DNA of 64,000 bases from Sphingobium scionense (GTDB lineage Bacteria; Pseudomonadota; Alphaproteobacteria; Sphingomonadales; Sphingomonadaceae), in assembly GCF_014197035.1 (NCBI RefSeq), contig NZ_JACIEU010000005.1:204835-268834 (forward strand), in the 5' to 3' direction. Positions 24,613-34,130 of this stretch are shown one piece after another (within the stretch, counting starts at the first letter, position 1; each line of letters starts with the position of its first letter). Position numbers and translations under genes: made by a program. Under the pieces are notes generated by a model that was given only the letters and a program-made list of their open reading frames with translations, had not been told where the DNA came from and ran no database searches.

Positions 24613-25380
24613 TTATTTCCCGCGCGCGCTCGTCACCGCGTCCTTGAGCGAATCATAGCCGACCGCGCCGTTCAGCACCTGGTCGCCGATCACGAAGGTG
24701 GGCGTGCCGCTTGCCTGCAGCTTCTGGGCCAGGGCGATGTTGGACTGCAACTCGGCATCATATTTGCTCGACGCCATCGCCGCTTCTGCATCGGCCTTGG
24801 TGATGCCGGCCTGGGTGGCGGCGCCGATGATCGATTCGCGGGTCACCTTGCCGGCGCCATAGAGCGCCTTGTGATAGACCATGTAGCGATTGCGCTCGGC
24901 GGCCAGCAGCGACACCTTGGCCGCGTCGGAGCTTTCTTCCGACAGGATCGGCAGTTCGCGATAGACGATCTTCACCTTGGCATCGGCACCGACCAGCTTG
25001 GCAAGGTCGGGCAGCGAGGCGCGGCAATAGCCGCAGGCATAATCGAAAAACTCGACCACGGTGACGTCGGCATTGGCCGCACCTTCCCACGCGCCGGCAT
25101 AGGGCGTCTCGATCGTCTGGCGATTCGCGTCGATCGTGCCTTCCATCCGCTTGGCCTGCAGCTTCTCGATCGCCTGCGGGATGATCTCGGGATGCTCCAG
25201 GATATAGTCATGGACGATCTTTTCGATCGCGGCCTTGTCGGTCGGGCCAACATTGCCGGGAGCCTGGACGGCGAGCGCTGTGCCGGCAGCGCCGGCAAGT
25301 AAGGCGAGGGCGCCCAGGGTCATCTGCATTTTCCTGTTGGATAGGGCCGCACGAAAGCTGGGCCGGTTCTGATCTGTCAT
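24613..25380 (-). CDS. DsbA-family thiol-disulfide oxidoreductase
   Basis: 255 residues. A membrane anchor or signal (KMQMTLGALALLAGAAGTALAVQ) is followed by a ScsC/BdbD-like helical start (AIEKIVHDYILEHPEIIPQA), then a thioredoxin fold with the CGYC active site in FFDYACGYCRASLPD and the cis-proline loop ASGTPTFVIGDQ. It should act in the periplasm on protein disulfides, as oxidase or isomerase. Its ATG overlaps the stop of the M48 protease gene (ATGA), so the two are translated together and may cooperate in envelope protein quality control (inference). Confidence 0.9.
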   Translation of the reverse strand: MTDQNRPSFRAALSNRKMQMTLGALALLAGAAGTALAVQAPGNVGPTDKAAIEKIVHDYILEHPEIIPQAIEKLQAKRMEGTIDANRQTIETPYAGAWEGAANADVTVVEFFDYACGYCRASLPDLAKLVGADAKVKIVYRELPILSEESSDAAKVSLLAAERNRYMVYHKALYGAGKVTRESIIGAATQAGITKADAEAAMASSKYDAELQSNIALAQKLQASGTPTFVIGDQVLNGAVGYDSLKDAVTSARGK

Positions 25381-26726
25381 CTTCTCTTCCGCTTCTGCTC
25401 GACGGCAGCCCGCGAGACCATCGCGATATCCTGCGCCCGCAGATAGTCAACCGTGCCGGGCTTCAATCCCTGCATCGCCGCGTCCGCGCTGCGCAGCGCC
25501 ATGGCGTCCTGCCCGATCATCGAAAATCGCTCGGCGCTGGCCAGCGCGGCGCGGGGCGTATCGCCGCGATGCTCGTAAACGACGCCCAGTTGATACCAGG
25601 CGAAGGGGTTTTCGCGGTCCCGCGCGATCGCGTTGCGCAGCACGGTCTCGGCCTCGGCATAATTTTTTTCGTCCTCGGTGGCGATCAGCGCATGACCCAG
25701 CAATACCGCGATCAACGGCTGCTGCGTCGTGGCGACGGCCTCGCGCAGCGGCGGGATCGCCGCGCCGGGCCGCCCGCTTTCCAACAGGATCTGGCCCTTC
25801 AACTCCAGAAAATAGGGATCGTGCGGCGCGGCGGCCAGCAGCGCATCCGCTTCGCTCAGCGCCTTCTCGGGATAGGCGCTCTTGTGCCATGCATAGGCGC
25901 GGGCATAGTGCGCCGGGATCGACCGGTCACTCTCGGGATATTTGAGCAGCGTCTGCTGCGGTTCCGACACGAAACCGATCAGCTTCGCCTTGATCCGCTC
26001 GAACCGCGCTTCCAATTGCGGATTGGGTGGAGTGTCCCAGGCCGGATCGACCGTATAGACCTCGCGCAGCACATTGATGCGTTCGCCCGACAGCGGATGG
26101 GTGCGGCCGTAACTATTCTCCTGCGGAATCGCGAGGCGATATTCCTGATTCTGCAGCTTCTTGAAGAATTCCAGGCTGCCCTTGCCGCTCAGATGCGCGC
26201 CGCTCAGATAGCGTGCGCCGGCAAGGTCGGCGGAGCTTTCCTGCGCGCGCGAGAAAGCGAGATATTTGGACATGCCGACCTGCTGGCCCAGGCCCATGAT
26301 GCCCATGCCGGCCTCCGCGCCGCCCGCCGCGATCGCCGCCGCGCCCAGCACCAGGCTCAGCAATGTGATGCTGGTCGCTTCCTTGATGCCGTCGTTGCGG
26401 ATGACATGGCCACCCTCGATATGGCCCAGTTCGTGGGCGACCACGCCCTGCAACTGGTTCACATTGTCCGCCTGCGCGATCAGGCCGCTATGCACCCAGA
26501 CATATTGGCCGCCCGCGACGAAGGCGTTGATCTCCGGGTCGTTGATCACCATCACCTGGACATTGCGCGGCTGCATGCCGGCCGCCTTGACCAGATCGCC
26601 CGACATGTCGGCCATGAACGCTTCGGTCTCGGCATCGCGCAAGATGCTCTGGGCCAGCGCCGGCCGCGCCATCAGCATCAGTGACGCCAGCAGGAACGCC
26701 GCCAGGCGCAGCCACCGCGTCATCAT
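25377..26726 (-). CDS. M48-family zinc metalloprotease with TPR-like region (BepA/YfgC-like)
   Basis: About 449 residues from the first ATG at 26726, with GAGG six bases before it. A signal peptide (MMTRWLRLAAFLLASLMLMA...ALA) leads to an M48 domain. The zinc site is HELGH in VVAHELGHIEGGH, with a downstream glutamate region in AQESSADLAGARYLSGAHLS. The carboxy-terminal half has repeats typical of TPR helices (for example YARAYAWHKSAYPEKALSEADALL and FAWYQLGVVYEHRGD). The layout resembles BepA, which assists or degrades outer-membrane proteins such as LptD. The gene is translationally coupled to the DsbA-family gene; in E. coli BepA links to disulfide-dependent LptD assembly, so the pairing makes sense. 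Confidence 0.9.
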   Translation of the reverse strand: MMTRWLRLAAFLLASLMLMARPALAQSILRDAETEAFMADMSGDLVKAAGMQPRNVQVMVINDPEINAFVAGGQYVWVHSGLIAQADNVNQLQGVVAHELGHIEGGHVIRNDGIKEATSITLLSLVLGAAAIAAGGAEAGMGIMGLGQQVGMSKYLAFSRAQESSADLAGARYLSGAHLSGKGSLEFFKKLQNQEYRLAIPQENSYGRTHPLSGERINVLREVYTVDPAWDTPPNPQLEARFERIKAKLIGFVSEPQQTLLKYPESDRSIPAHYARAYAWHKSAYPEKALSEADALLAAAPHDPYFLELKGQILLESGRPGAAIPPLREAVATTQQPLIAVLLGHALIATEDEKNYAEAETVLRNAIARDRENPFAWYQLGVVYEHRGDTPRAALASAERFSMIGQDAMALRSADAAMQGLKPGTVDYLRAQDIAMVSRAAVEQKRKRR

Positions 26727-26805
26727 GCAAAGCCTCGATGGGGGAGGGGAACAGGCATTGGCCCGATTTATGCCCTTCTCGCCCTGAACATCAAGTGAAG
26801 CCACG

Positions 26806-26846
26806 AAAAACGCCGCCATCCGACCCCTGGGGCTGGATGGCGGCGT
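26806..26846 (-). terminator. Intrinsic terminator of rne
   Basis: A 12-bp perfect stem (ACGCCGCCATCC / GGATGGCGGCGT) with a 13-base loop. On the minus strand it ends in TTTTT (26806-26810). It lies about 26 bases after the rne stop. Confidence 0.88.
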
Positions 26847-26872
26847 GTTTCATTCAGGCCTGTGCCTTGGGC

Positions 26873-29623
26873 TTACTGGCCGAAGGTGCGCTGCCACCAG
26901 CCACGGCGCGGCTCGCCATTCTCGTCGTTCTCCGCCTCGGCGGCGGGATCGGCGGTAACGGCTTCGCTGGCCGGTGCAGCCGCAGCCGGTGCCTCGGCCG
27001 GCGCTGCAGCGACTTCGGTCACGGCCGGCGCGGCCTCCACGGCGGCTTCCTCGGCGACCGGCTCGACCTTCTTCTTGCGGGTGCGCTTGGGCTTGGGCTT
27101 TTCGGCCACCTCCTCGGCAACCACTTCGACGGCGGGCGCTTCGGCCGCAGCAGCCGCTTCGGCCTCGACATCCGCCTTCTTCTTGCGGGTGCGCTTGGGC
27201 TTGGGCTTTTCGACCACTTCCTCGACGACCGGCTCGGCGGCAGGTGCTTCGGCAACGACCTCGGCCGGGGCTTCGGTCGCTTCGACAGCTGCCGGCTGGG
27301 CGTCTGCGTCCTTCGCCTTGCGGGCGCGGGGGCGACGGCGCGTCTTGGGGGCTTCCTCGACCGGAGCTTCTTCCGGCGCCGCTTCTGCAACCGATGCGTC
27401 CTCGGCGGGCGCGGCCGCTTCGGCCTCGATCACCGTTTCGGCACTATCGTCGCCAGCGGTCTCACCGGCTTCGGCACCAGCCTCGCCACCTTCGCGGCGG
27501 CGACGGCCACCCCGACGGCCACGGCGGCCGCGACGGCGGCTGCCGCCTTCTTCGTCACCTTCAGCGACCGGCTCGGCGGCGACAGTCTCTGCCTCGGCAT
27601 CGGTCTCGACCTCGGCCGATTCCTCGCCTTCCTCACCGTCCTCGGCGCCATTGTCCTCACCGGCTTCGCCCTGCGCGTCATCGCGCTGGCCACCCCGGCG
27701 ACGACGACGGCGACGACGGCGACGGCCGCCTTCGCGGTCCTCGCCCCTGTCACCGCGCTCGCCACGCTCCTGGCGTTCGGGCGCGGCTTCTTCCTCGGCC
27801 TCGATCTCTTCCTCTTCTTCCTCTTCCTCGATCACGTCGAGGTCATCCTCTTCCTCCGCGAGCGGGGCATAGGTGACGACGCGTTCGGGGCGCGGACCGC
27901 TGGGTTCGACCGACATGCGGGCGCCCTCGATCTCGCCATCGGGCAGGACGACGATGGTGACGCCATAGCGCTGTTCGATCTCGTCCAGTTCGCGGCGCTT
28001 GTTGTTGAGGACGTAGAAGGCGGCTTCCTGGCTGGCGCGCAGGGTGATGATGCTGCCGCGACCACGTGCGGCTTCCTCTTCCAGCATGCGCAGCGCGCCC
28101 AGGCCCGCCGACGATGCGGTGCGGACCAGGCCCGTGCCTTCGCAATGCGGGCACTGGCGGGTCGATGCTTCCAGCACGCCGGTGCGCAGGCGCTGGCGGC
28201 TCATTTCCATCAGGCCAAAGCCCGAAATGCGGCCGACCTGAATACGGGCGCGATCGTCCTTCAGCGCCTCCTTCATCGCCTTCTCGACCTTACGGATGTT
28301 GGAGTTCATCTCCATGTCGATGAAGTCGATGACGACCAGGCCTGCCATGTCGCGCAGGCGCAGCTGGCGGGCGATTTCGCGCGCGGCTTCCAGATTGGTG
28401 GCGACGGCGGTCTGCTCGATGCCATGCTCGCGGGTCGACCGACCCGAGTTGATGTCGATCGACACCAGTGCCTCGGTCGGGTTGATCACCAGATAGCCGC
28501 CGGACTTGAGCTGCACGACGGGATTATACATCGCCGCCAGCTGGTCCTCGACGCTGGCGCGCTGGAACAGCGATACCGCGTCGGCATATTGCTTCACCCG
28601 CCGCGCATGGCTCGGCATCAGCAGCTTCATGAAGTCCTTGGCGGCCTTGTAGCCATGCTCGCCCTCGACGATCACTTCCTCGATATCCTTGTTGTAGATA
28701 TCGCGGATCGCCCGCTTGATGAGGTCGCTGTCGTTGTGGATCAGTTCGGGCGCGGCGGCGCGCAGCGTCTTCTCGCGAATCTCGTCCCACAGCCGGGCGA
28801 GATAGTCGAAGTCGCGCTTGATCTCGGGCTTGGTGCGCTGCAGGCCGGCGGTGCGGACGATGCAGCCCATCGACGAGGGCAGCGCCATTTCGGCGATGAT
28901 CGTCTTCAGCCGCTTGCGGTCGGCCGCATTGCTGATCTTGCGCGAAATGCCGCCGCCATGGCTGGTGTTGGGCATCAGCACGCAATAGCGACCGGCCAGC
29001 GACAAATAGGTGGTCAGGGCCGCGCCCTTGTTGCCGCGCTCTTCCTTGACGACCTGGACCAGCAGCACCTGGCGGCGCTTGATGACGTCCTGGATCTTGT
29101 AGCGACGGCGCAGCGCCATGCGCTTGCGGCGCAGCTCGTCGGCCGCGTCGTCACCCTTTTCGCGCTTGCGACGATTGGGGCGGCCGCCTTCGTTGCTGTC
29201 GCCTTCGCTGGCTTCGGCTTCGTGGCTGCCTTCCTCATCGTCATGATGGCTTGCTTCGACGACTTCGACGCCGTCGTCCCCGGCGGCGTCTTCATCCTCG
29301 TCATAATCGGCGCGCAGGGCGGCCTCTTCCTCGGCATGCGCGCGTTCCTCGCGCAGCAACGCCTCGCGGTCCTCGCGCGGAATCTGGTAATAGTCGGGAT
29401 GGATTTCGCTGAAAGCGAGGAAGCCGTGGCGGTTGCCGCCATAATCGACGAAGGCCGCCTGGAGCGAAGGCTCTACGCGGGTGACCTTGGCGAGGTAGAT
29501 ATTGCCCTTGAGCTGCTTGTGCTCAGCGGATTCGAAGTCAAATTCCTCGATCCGGTTTCCCTTGACGACCGCGACCCGGGTCTCTTCCCGGTGGCGCGCA
29601 TCGATCAGCATACGCATTGTCAT
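26873..29623 (-). CDS. rne: Ribonuclease E/G family endoribonuclease (RNase E)
   Basis: 916 residues, RNase E size. The amino-terminal half holds an S1-like RNA-binding region (GNIYLAKVTRVEPSLQAAFVD) interrupted by a long acidic/basic insert (about 100-175) typical of alphaproteobacteria. Next come the DNase-I-like catalytic part with the metal-binding aspartates in ALVSIDINSG and GLVVIDFIDM, and the zinc-link CPHCEGTG. The rest is disordered and charged, with an acidic stretch, an Arg-rich RNA-binding stretch (GGRRRRRRRRRRGGQR), and two KPKPKRTRKKK blocks. It should scaffold an RNA degradosome. A terminator follows and a long upstream untranslated stretch precedes it. Base composition is strongly biased in the tail, which creates long false reading frames on the other strand. 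Confidence 0.95.
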   Translation of the reverse strand: MTMRMLIDARHREETRVAVVKGNRIEEFDFESAEHKQLKGNIYLAKVTRVEPSLQAAFVDYGGNRHGFLAFSEIHPDYYQIPREDREALLREERAHAEEEAALRADYDEDEDAAGDDGVEVVEASHHDDEEGSHEAEASEGDSNEGGRPNRRKREKGDDAADELRRKRMALRRRYKIQDVIKRRQVLLVQVVKEERGNKGAALTTYLSLAGRYCVLMPNTSHGGGISRKISNAADRKRLKTIIAEMALPSSMGCIVRTAGLQRTKPEIKRDFDYLARLWDEIREKTLRAAAPELIHNDSDLIKRAIRDIYNKDIEEVIVEGEHGYKAAKDFMKLLMPSHARRVKQYADAVSLFQRASVEDQLAAMYNPVVQLKSGGYLVINPTEALVSIDINSGRSTREHGIEQTAVATNLEAAREIARQLRLRDMAGLVVIDFIDMEMNSNIRKVEKAMKEALKDDRARIQVGRISGFGLMEMSRQRLRTGVLEASTRQCPHCEGTGLVRTASSAGLGALRMLEEEAARGRGSIITLRASQEAAFYVLNNKRRELDEIEQRYGVTIVVLPDGEIEGARMSVEPSGPRPERVVTYAPLAEEEDDLDVIEEEEEEEEIEAEEEAAPERQERGERGDRGEDREGGRRRRRRRRRRGGQRDDAQGEAGEDNGAEDGEEGEESAEVETDAEAETVAAEPVAEGDEEGGSRRRGRRGRRGGRRRREGGEAGAEAGETAGDDSAETVIEAEAAAPAEDASVAEAAPEEAPVEEAPKTRRRPRARKAKDADAQPAAVEATEAPAEVVAEAPAAEPVVEEVVEKPKPKRTRKKKADVEAEAAAAAEAPAVEVVAEEVAEKPKPKRTRKKKVEPVAEEAAVEAAPAVTEVAAAPAEAPAAAAPASEAVTADPAAEAENDENGEPRRGWWQRTFGQ

Positions 29624-30143
29624 TTATGTGTCTCCGGCGACGGCGGCCGCAGGCATGAAGCCGGGCCGCCGCGCGATAGTGATGGGACGGCCGTGCGCGC
29701 GCCGGGTTCGGCGCGCGAGGCGGCATCGTCCAGGTTTGAAAGAAAAAGTGCGCGTCTGCTGCGTCGGCAGGGCCGGACATTATGCCGGGCCGGACCATCC
29801 ACGCCACAGCACCCGGTACCGGGGCCAGCGTGGAAGGAAAGTCATGCCTCATGCAGCGTCAACCTGTTCGTCATCGGCTCGAGCGACGGGCGCGCGCCGA
29901 TGCATATAATCAAGATCCCGCAATGGACCGCAATGATATGGTCGGTCCTCCCGGAATGTGAAGGGGTAGCAGTCATGGGCGCAGGGAGCAACGGTCCCTG
30001 AAAAGATTATGTCTTTATGATGACCTGCGCATCCCTTTGGCCAATTCATGCTGAAGTCGTGATTAACCCTTCCGCTTTACCCGGTCACAACGGCCGATGC
30101 TTAATCCGAAATTCAGCGTGGGGACGCTGGACGGATCGACGTC
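29624..30143. other. Long divergent intergenic stretch between rne and amidase gene
   Basis: About 520 bases with no convincing gene on either strand. The left part is GC-rich and includes inverted motifs such as GTCCGGCCCGGC around 29770-29800 on the minus strand. The right part (29940-30060) is AT-richer and probably holds both promoters. RNase E genes elsewhere carry a long, structured 5' leader used for autoregulation; the size here is compatible with that, but no specific element is recognised. Confidence 0.5.
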
Positions 30144-31424
30144 ATGAAAATGGGCTGGACGGCCGATGGGCCTGCGTTGCACAAGCAGCGCATGCTTAAT
30201 ATCCTTGTGTTGGCAAGCACGCTGCTGGCGGCAACCCCAAGCGATGCCGGGGGCATTTCCGCCGTCGACGTGCAGGGCGACCGTGTCACGGTGCGTTTCG
30301 ACGACAGCGTCGAAGGGGCCTCTGCCTTCCTGCTCGACGGGCCGCGCCGGATCGCGCTCGACATCAGCGGTGCACAGACCGGGCGCGGGCATTTCGCCGG
30401 AGCGCATGATGCCGTGACCGCAATCCGCCAGGGGCAACTCAGCGATGGCACGGCCCGTGTCGTGCTGGACCTGGCGGCACCCGCGATGCTGGGCGATCCG
30501 CGCATCGCGGCCGACGGCAAGTCGCTCAGCTTCTCGCTCCAGAATGTCACCGACAACCGCTTCCGCAGCGCGGTCGGCCAGGGGCGGCTGCATTTTGACG
30601 CGCCCGCCCATATGAGCGCGCGGCCGCAAAAGCGCATTCATTCGATCACCGTGCCGATCCCGGCGGTGGCGCGGGGCGTGGCCCTGCCACCGGTCGAAGG
30701 GGCGCGTGATGGTGCCCGTCCGCTGGTGGTGATCGATGCGGGCCATGGCGGCCATGATCCGGGCGCCATCAACAAGGAAAATGGCAAGCGCGAGAAGGAT
30801 GTGACGTTGGCGATCGCGCAGGCGATCCGTGACCAGCTGGTCAAGTCCGGTCGGGTGCGCGTGGCGCTGACCCGTGACGATGACCACTTTTTGGTGCTGC
30901 AGGAACGTTATGGCATCGCGCGCAAGCTGGGCGCCGACCTGTTCATCTCCGTCCATGCCGATTCGGCGGAGAATGCCGAAGCCCATGGCGCTACCGTCTA
31001 CACCCTGTCGGAAACCGCGTCGGACCGGGAAGCGGCCCGTCTCGCCGCGCGCGAAAACAAGGCGGATGTGCTGAACGGCGTCAACCTCGGCAACCAGTCG
31101 GGCGACGTCTCCTCGATCCTCATCGATCTGACGCAGCGGGAATCGATGAACATCTCGGCCAATTTCGCCCGGCTGCTGCAACGCGAGGCGGCGCCCTATG
31201 TACCCTTCCGCAGCGCCTATCACCGCTTCGCCTCGCTGATGGTCTTGAAGGCTCCCGACACACCCTCGGTGCTGTTCGAGACGGGCTATATCAGCAATGC
31301 GGAGGATGCCGTCTTCCTCTCCTCGCGGGAGGGGCAGCAGGCTATCGCGCGCGGCGTCGCCCGTGCCATCGACGTTCATTTCGCGCGCAAGCTCGCCATG
31401 GGCAGCGGCCGGTCGGGCGGCTGA
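30144..31424 (+). CDS. N-acetylmuramoyl-L-alanine amidase (AmiC-type)
   Basis: 426 residues from the ATG at 30144, or 410 from the ATG at 30192, which gives a neater signal peptide (MLNILVLASTLLAATPSDAG). An AMIN-type beta domain (about 35-130) targets the septum or peptidoglycan. The Amidase_3 domain follows with the zinc ligands DAGHGGHDPG, the EKD glutamate (KREKDVTLAI) and SVHAD, and the catalytic glutamate in LFETGYISN. It acts in the periplasm to split septal peptidoglycan for daughter-cell separation. The PBP1A gene lies 136 bases downstream, a common pairing. Confidence 0.93.
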   Translation: MKMGWTADGPALHKQRMLNILVLASTLLAATPSDAGGISAVDVQGDRVTVRFDDSVEGASAFLLDGPRRIALDISGAQTGRGHFAGAHDAVTAIRQGQLSDGTARVVLDLAAPAMLGDPRIAADGKSLSFSLQNVTDNRFRSAVGQGRLHFDAPAHMSARPQKRIHSITVPIPAVARGVALPPVEGARDGARPLVVIDAGHGGHDPGAINKENGKREKDVTLAIAQAIRDQLVKSGRVRVALTRDDDHFLVLQERYGIARKLGADLFISVHADSAENAEAHGATVYTLSETASDREAARLAARENKADVLNGVNLGNQSGDVSSILIDLTQRESMNISANFARLLQREAAPYVPFRSAYHRFASLMVLKAPDTPSVLFETGYISNAEDAVFLSSREGQQAIARGVARAIDVHFARKLAMGSGRSGG

Positions 31425-31482
31425 CGCGGCCATCCCTGCATCGGCGCTGCTATTGAAGGACTTTTGACCGGGAGTCAGGATG

Positions 31483-31571
31483 TAGAGCCTGATTCACGCC
31501 ATCGATGGAAACGCAAAGCGCTTCCATCTCGGGCGATCAGGCTCTAGAGCCTCTTCCACCATGGAAGAGGC
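31483..31571 (+). promoter_or_regulatory. Tandem hairpins overlapping the PBP1A start codon
   Basis: The first hairpin is TAGAGCCTGAT (31483-31493) with ATCAGGCTCTA (31536-31546), holding an inner pair GATGGAA/TTCCATC (31504-31510, 31522-31528). The second is GCCTCTTCC (31549-31557) with GGAAGAGGC (31563-31571), a perfect 9-bp inverted repeat. Its ACCAT loop includes the first two bases of the ATG at 31561. No usual Shine-Dalgarno is visible. The element could control translation, or it may be a dispersed palindrome that landed at the gene start. Confidence 0.55.
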
Positions 31572-34095
31572 CCGTTCCAATCCGCCCGCATCGTCCTTCG
31601 CCTATCGCCTGCGCCGCGGCGCCGGGGGTGTTGCCGACCGGTTGAAGCCCTTGTGGCAGCGCCGCCTGTTCCGCTGGGCCGCGATCCTGCTGGGCGGCTT
31701 CCTGTTCGCCCTTTTCCTGTTCTGGCTGATCTTCGCGCGCGGCCTGCCCGATGCGGCGACGCTGCTGGAATATGAGCCGCCGCTTCCGACCATGGTACGC
31801 GACATCAACGGCCAGCCGGTCCACAGCTATGCCCGCGAACGCCGCGTCCAGCTGCAATATAGCGATTATCCCCAGCTGCTGATCCACGCCTATCTGGCGG
31901 CGGAGGACAAGACCTTCTTCGAACATCATGGCGTCGACATTCCCGGTTTTGCCGGCGCGGTGTTCGACTATGCCAGCAAGCTCGGTTCGGGCCAGCGCGC
32001 CCGTGGCGGCTCCACCATCACCCAGCAGGTGGCGAAGAATCTGCTGATCGGCGACGAATATTCGCCCACGCGCAAGGTGAAGGAGATGATCCTGGCCTGG
32101 CGCATGGAAAATGTCCTGACCAAGCCGCAGATCCTCGAACTCTATCTCAACCAGATTTTCCTCGGCCGGAACGCCTATGGCGTGCAGGCGGCGGCGCGCG
32201 CCTATTTCGACAAGGATGTCGCCGATCTCCAACTGCCCGAAATGGCCTATCTGGCGATCCTGCCCAAGGGACCGGCCAATTACCGCCCGGAAAGCGAGAC
32301 CGGCCATGCCCGCGCGCTCGACCGCCGCAACTGGGCGCTGGGCGAGATGCTCAAAAATGGCTGGATCAGCGCTGCCCAGCGCGATGCTGCCGTCGCCCAG
32401 CCGCTCGGCACCGTCGCCGCTCACGGCTCCAGCTTCGACGCCAATGCCGGCGGCTATTATATGGAGGAGGTGCGCCGTCGCCTGATCCAGCAGTTCGGCG
32501 AAAAGGCGGAGGATGGCCCCAACAGCGTCTATGCCGGCGGCCTGTGGGTGCGCAGCCCCTATGATCCGGTGGCGCAGGACCATACCCAGACCGCGCTGCG
32601 TAACGGCCTGCTGCGCTTCGGCGCCGGGCGTGGCTGGTCCGGCCCGGTTGGCCATATCGATGTCGACAAGGGCTGGGAGCGCGAACTTGCCGCCAGCTTC
32701 ATCAGCGTGGACTATGCCGGCTGGCGCGTCGCCGTTATCATCAGCCGCGACAGCAGCGGGGCGCAGATCGGCTTTGCCGACGGCACCACCGGCACGCTGC
32801 CCGCTAGCCTGGCGCAGTTGCCCTATCGCCGCACCGGTGGCCCCGCTATCTCGGCGATGAAGCCGGGCGACCTGATCATCGTCGCGCGCGACGGCGCCAG
32901 CTGGGCGCTGCGCAATATTCCCGAAGTGTCGGGCGGGATGGTGGTGGAGGAAGTGCATTCGGGCCGCATCCGCGCGATGCAGGGCGGCTTCGACTATCGC
33001 CTGTCCGCCTATAACCGCGCGACCCAGGCCCAGCGCCAGCCCGGCTCGACGATCAAGCCCTTCGTCTATGCCGCCGCGCTCGACAATGGCATGACGCCGG
33101 CCTCGATCATCGTCGATGGCCCCTTGTGCGTCTATCAGGGCGCCGGCCTCGGCCAGAAATGCTTCCGCAACTTCTCGGGCGGCAGCGCCGGGCCGCAGAC
33201 GATGCGCTGGGGCGTCGAACAATCGCGCAACCTGATGACCGTGCGCGCCGCCAGCCAGACCGGCATGGACCGCGTCGTGCGCACCATCAAGAATATGGGC
33301 ATCGGCGACTATCAGCCCTATCTCTCCTTCGCGCTCGGCGCGGGCGAGACGACGGTGGAGCGCATGGTCAACGCCTATGCCACACTCGCCAATCAGGGGC
33401 GGCAATTCGCGCCCAAGCTGATGGACTATGTGCAGGATCGGCGCGGCAAGGTGATCTGGCCCGAACGCTGGCATCCCTGCGACAATTGCAACATGGCCAA
33501 TTGGGACGGCAAGCCGATGCCGCGCTTCGGGTTCGAAGGGCGCCAGGTGATGAACCCGATGACCGCCTATCAGGTCGTCCATATCACCGAGGGCGTTATC
33601 CAGCGTGGCACCGCCACCGTGCTGGCCGACCTCAAGCGCCCGCTGTTCGGCAAGACCGGCACCACCAACGGTCCGACCAATGTCTGGTTCGTCGGCGGTT
33701 CGCCCGATCTCGTCGCCGGCGTCTATATCGGCTATGACCAGCCGCGCAGCCTGGGTGGCTGGGCGCAGGGCGGCCGTATCGCCGCGCCGATCTGGAAGGA
33801 GGCGATGGCCCCGATCCTGGAGACCATGCCCAAGACGCCGTTCATCGCCCCGGCCGGCATCCGCATGGTCGCGATCGACCGCCGTTCGGGCAAGCGCGTC
33901 TATGGCGCCTGGCCGACCGACGAGGCCAAGCCCGCTGTGATCTGGGAAGCGTTCAAGCCCGAATCCGAACCCCGCCGCACCATCCGCAAGGACGAGGCGG
34001 AGGCCCAGGCCAAGGTCGCGGCCAAGGCGGACGCGGTCCGCACCCGCCAGCGCAACGACGCCGACTTCCTGCAGGATCAGGGCGGCATCTATTGA
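31561..34095 (+). CDS. mrcA: Penicillin-binding protein 1A (bifunctional transglycosylase/transpeptidase)
   Basis: 844 residues, class A PBP. It has a cytoplasmic start, one membrane helix (AAILLGGFLFALFLFWLIFA), and a GT51 glycosyltransferase domain with AAEDKTFFEHHGVD (catalytic glutamate) and RGGSTITQQVAKNL. An OB-like linker leads to the transpeptidase with the SxxK serine in QPGSTIKPF, SxN-type motif in the SRN region (QSRNLM) and KTGTTNG. It polymerises and cross-links peptidoglycan during growth. It follows the amidase gene and ends at a terminator shared with a convergent gene. Its start lies inside an inverted repeat (31549-31571). Confidence 0.95.
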   Translation: MEEARSNPPASSFAYRLRRGAGGVADRLKPLWQRRLFRWAAILLGGFLFALFLFWLIFARGLPDAATLLEYEPPLPTMVRDINGQPVHSYARERRVQLQYSDYPQLLIHAYLAAEDKTFFEHHGVDIPGFAGAVFDYASKLGSGQRARGGSTITQQVAKNLLIGDEYSPTRKVKEMILAWRMENVLTKPQILELYLNQIFLGRNAYGVQAAARAYFDKDVADLQLPEMAYLAILPKGPANYRPESETGHARALDRRNWALGEMLKNGWISAAQRDAAVAQPLGTVAAHGSSFDANAGGYYMEEVRRRLIQQFGEKAEDGPNSVYAGGLWVRSPYDPVAQDHTQTALRNGLLRFGAGRGWSGPVGHIDVDKGWERELAASFISVDYAGWRVAVIISRDSSGAQIGFADGTTGTLPASLAQLPYRRTGGPAISAMKPGDLIIVARDGASWALRNIPEVSGGMVVEEVHSGRIRAMQGGFDYRLSAYNRATQAQRQPGSTIKPFVYAAALDNGMTPASIIVDGPLCVYQGAGLGQKCFRNFSGGSAGPQTMRWGVEQSRNLMTVRAASQTGMDRVVRTIKNMGIGDYQPYLSFALGAGETTVERMVNAYATLANQGRQFAPKLMDYVQDRRGKVIWPERWHPCDNCNMANWDGKPMPRFGFEGRQVMNPMTAYQVVHITEGVIQRGTATVLADLKRPLFGKTGTTNGPTNVWFVGGSPDLVAGVYIGYDQPRSLGGWAQGGRIAAPIWKEAMAPILETMPKTPFIAPAGIRMVAIDRRSGKRVYGAWPTDEAKPAVIWEAFKPESEPRRTIRKDEAEAQAKVAAKADAVRTRQRNDADFLQDQGGIY

Positions 34096-34097
34096 GC

Positions 34098-34125
34098 GGC
34101 GGGCGCGTCGGCGCCCGCCCTCTTT
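34098..34125. terminator. Terminator between convergent PBP1A and hypothetical gene
   Basis: GGCGGGCGC-GTCG-GCGCCCGCC is a perfect 9-bp stem immediately after the PBP1A stop. CTCTTT follows on the plus strand. Confidence 0.7.
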
Positions 34126-34130
34126 CCCGT

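Noticed and set aside
26681..30001. Very long plus-strand open frame (over 1100 codons) opposite rne
   Set aside because: It mirrors the biased codons of RNase E on the other strand, has extreme composition and no domain. RNase E is unmistakable.
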